Shown: piece by piece, positions 5,055-5,761 of the stretch | Layout of the letters: every line of letters starts with the position of its first letter | Numbering within the stretch: the first letter of the stretch is position 1 | NCBI GenBank assembly: GCA_018061225.1 | Contig: JAGOUK010000093.1 | Location: 1 to 5,761 of the forward strand | Direction: 5' to 3' | Origin: Candidatus Omnitrophota bacterium | GTDB lineage: Bacteria; Omnitrophota; Gorgyraeia; 2-02-FULL-51-18; JAGOUK01 | Length of the DNA stretch: 5,761 nt | Position numbers and translations under genes: made by a program | Notes under the pieces: model-generated | What the model saw: only the letters and a program-made list of their open reading frames with translations | Told to the model about the DNA's origin: nothing | Database searches by the model: none

Positions 5055-5761
5055 TTATCGGACGAGGGTGTGAATGGCTTGAGAAGCGAGCTGGAGAACG
5101 GGGGTCGGGTAAATACCGAGAATGATGATGCCGGCCATGGATGCGTAGAGGGCCACGCGCTGCGAGAGGCTGATCGTGAGAGGAGTCTCATCGACCGCGG
5201 GACGAGCGTACATAAATTTGACCACGCCAAGGTAGTAGTAAAGCGAGACCACGACGTTGAGCAAGCCGATCGCCGCGAGCCAGAGCAGACCTGACTTGAC
5301 GGCGAGCGAAAGGATGAAGAATTTACCGAAGAAGCCGGCCATCGGCGGAACGCCCGCGAGTGAGCTCATGGCCAGCAACATCGCGGCAGCGGTGACCGGA
5401 GAACGACGGCCGAGACCCGCATAGTCCGAGATCGTTTCGATGCCGAGCTTCGCCGACATCCAAACCACGACCAGGAAGGCCGCGGCGGTGCTGAAGAGAT
5501 AACCGGCCAAATAAACCAGCACGCCTTCCGCGCCGCCGGACTTCATGGCAGCCAGACCGATCAAAAGATAACCCGCGTGACCGATGCTCGAGTAGGCGAG
5601 CATGCGTTTCACGTTTTTCTGATTGAGCGCGCCGAAGTTACCGTAAATGATGGTCGCGGCGGATAGAACGGCCAAAAGCGGGAGAATAAATTGGTCTTGG
5701 ATCGGAGCGAACACTGTCGAGATAAGGCGGAGCAGCGCCGCGAAGCCGGCCGCCTTGGAGC
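5055..5761 (-). CDS. nuoN: NADH-quinone oxidoreductase subunit N, C-terminal half (5' end outside window)
   Basis: NuoN is one of the three antiporter-like membrane subunits (with L and M) that translocate protons in complex I. The minus-strand frame is open from the right edge to TAA (complement of 5055-5057), giving 234 visible residues of a family usually near 480. Seen from the visible start: SKAAGFAALLR (residues 1-11), the NQKNVKRMLAYSSIGHAGYL segment (~46-65), YLAGYLFSTAAAF (~83-95), DYAGLGRRSP (~112-121), SLAGVPPMAGFFGKF (~133-147) and NVVVSLYYYLGVVKFMYARP (~168-187). These are hallmark motifs of the ND2/NuoN branch of the proton-antiporter family, with the channel lysines (K2, and K146 in GKF) present. 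Several membrane spans are evident, and the protein ends soon after the last one, as expected. The orientation is opposite to nuoFGHI, so it belongs to a separate transcript, presumably with nuoJ-M upstream (not visible). Confidence 0.96.
   Translation of the reverse strand, partial: SKAAGFAALLRLISTVFAPIQDQFILPLLAVLSAATIIYGNFGALNQKNVKRMLAYSSIGHAGYLLIGLAAMKSGGAEGVLVYLAGYLFSTAAAFLVVVWMSAKLGIETISDYAGLGRRSPVTAAAMLLAMSSLAGVPPMAGFFGKFFILSLAVKSGLLWLAAIGLLNVVVSLYYYLGVVKFMYARPAVDETPLTISLSQRVALYASMAGIIILGIYPTPVLQLASQAIHTLVR

Noticed and set aside
4934..5125. Short plus-strand frame sharing the peptide AHGQTVR with the antisense frame over copy 1, which might suggest a conserved small protein
   Set aside because: The peptide match falls exactly in the shared nucleotide block of the repeat, the frames diverge outside it, and this frame runs antisense into nuoN. 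Conservation of DNA/RNA structure explains it.

Overview
This window is part of a bacterial respiratory complex I (NADH:quinone oxidoreductase, NDH-1) locus. The plus strand carries the end of nuoF, then complete nuoG, nuoH and nuoI, spaced as one operon (25 nt, 2 nt and a 1-nt overlap). The minus strand carries the C-terminal half of nuoN at the right edge, running toward the first operon. The complex I genes are therefore split into two converging units. nuoJ, K, L and M are not visible and may lie upstream of nuoN, beyond the right edge (inference).

Between the two units is a 1.2 kb island. Left to right it holds a long perfect inverted repeat (3864-3976), a strong intrinsic terminator for nuoFGHI (3970-4004), a minus-strand gene for an exported TPR-repeat protein of about 272 residues (4003-4821), a probable promoter and leader for that gene, and a second long inverted repeat (4908-5020). 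The two inverted repeats are diverged copies of one ~113-nt element. The loop ends are conserved, while the stem arms differ in sequence and in one indel yet stay perfectly complementary within each copy. Each copy also sits about 30 nt past the stop codon of a nuo operon and in the same sense relative to that operon's transcription. This is the most interesting signal in the window: a candidate undescribed structured element, either a 3'-UTR RNA or a palindromic genomic repeat.

How the genes work together: NuoF (FMN/NADH site and N3 cluster) passes electrons to NuoG (one 2Fe-2S and three 4Fe-4S ligand sets), then through NuoI (N6a, N6b) to the quinone site formed with NuoH. NuoN is one of the antiporter-like proton-pumping membrane subunits.

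The organism looks like a free-living, respiring Gram-negative-type bacterium of moderately high GC: it has a 14-subunit-style complex I and a signal-peptide TPR protein. NuoG is short (542 aa) but keeps the N7 cluster cysteines, and NuoH has an enlarged first loop. I cannot assign the phylum with confidence. Deltaproteobacteria-like or candidate-phylum lineages are possible, but this is impression rather than evidence.
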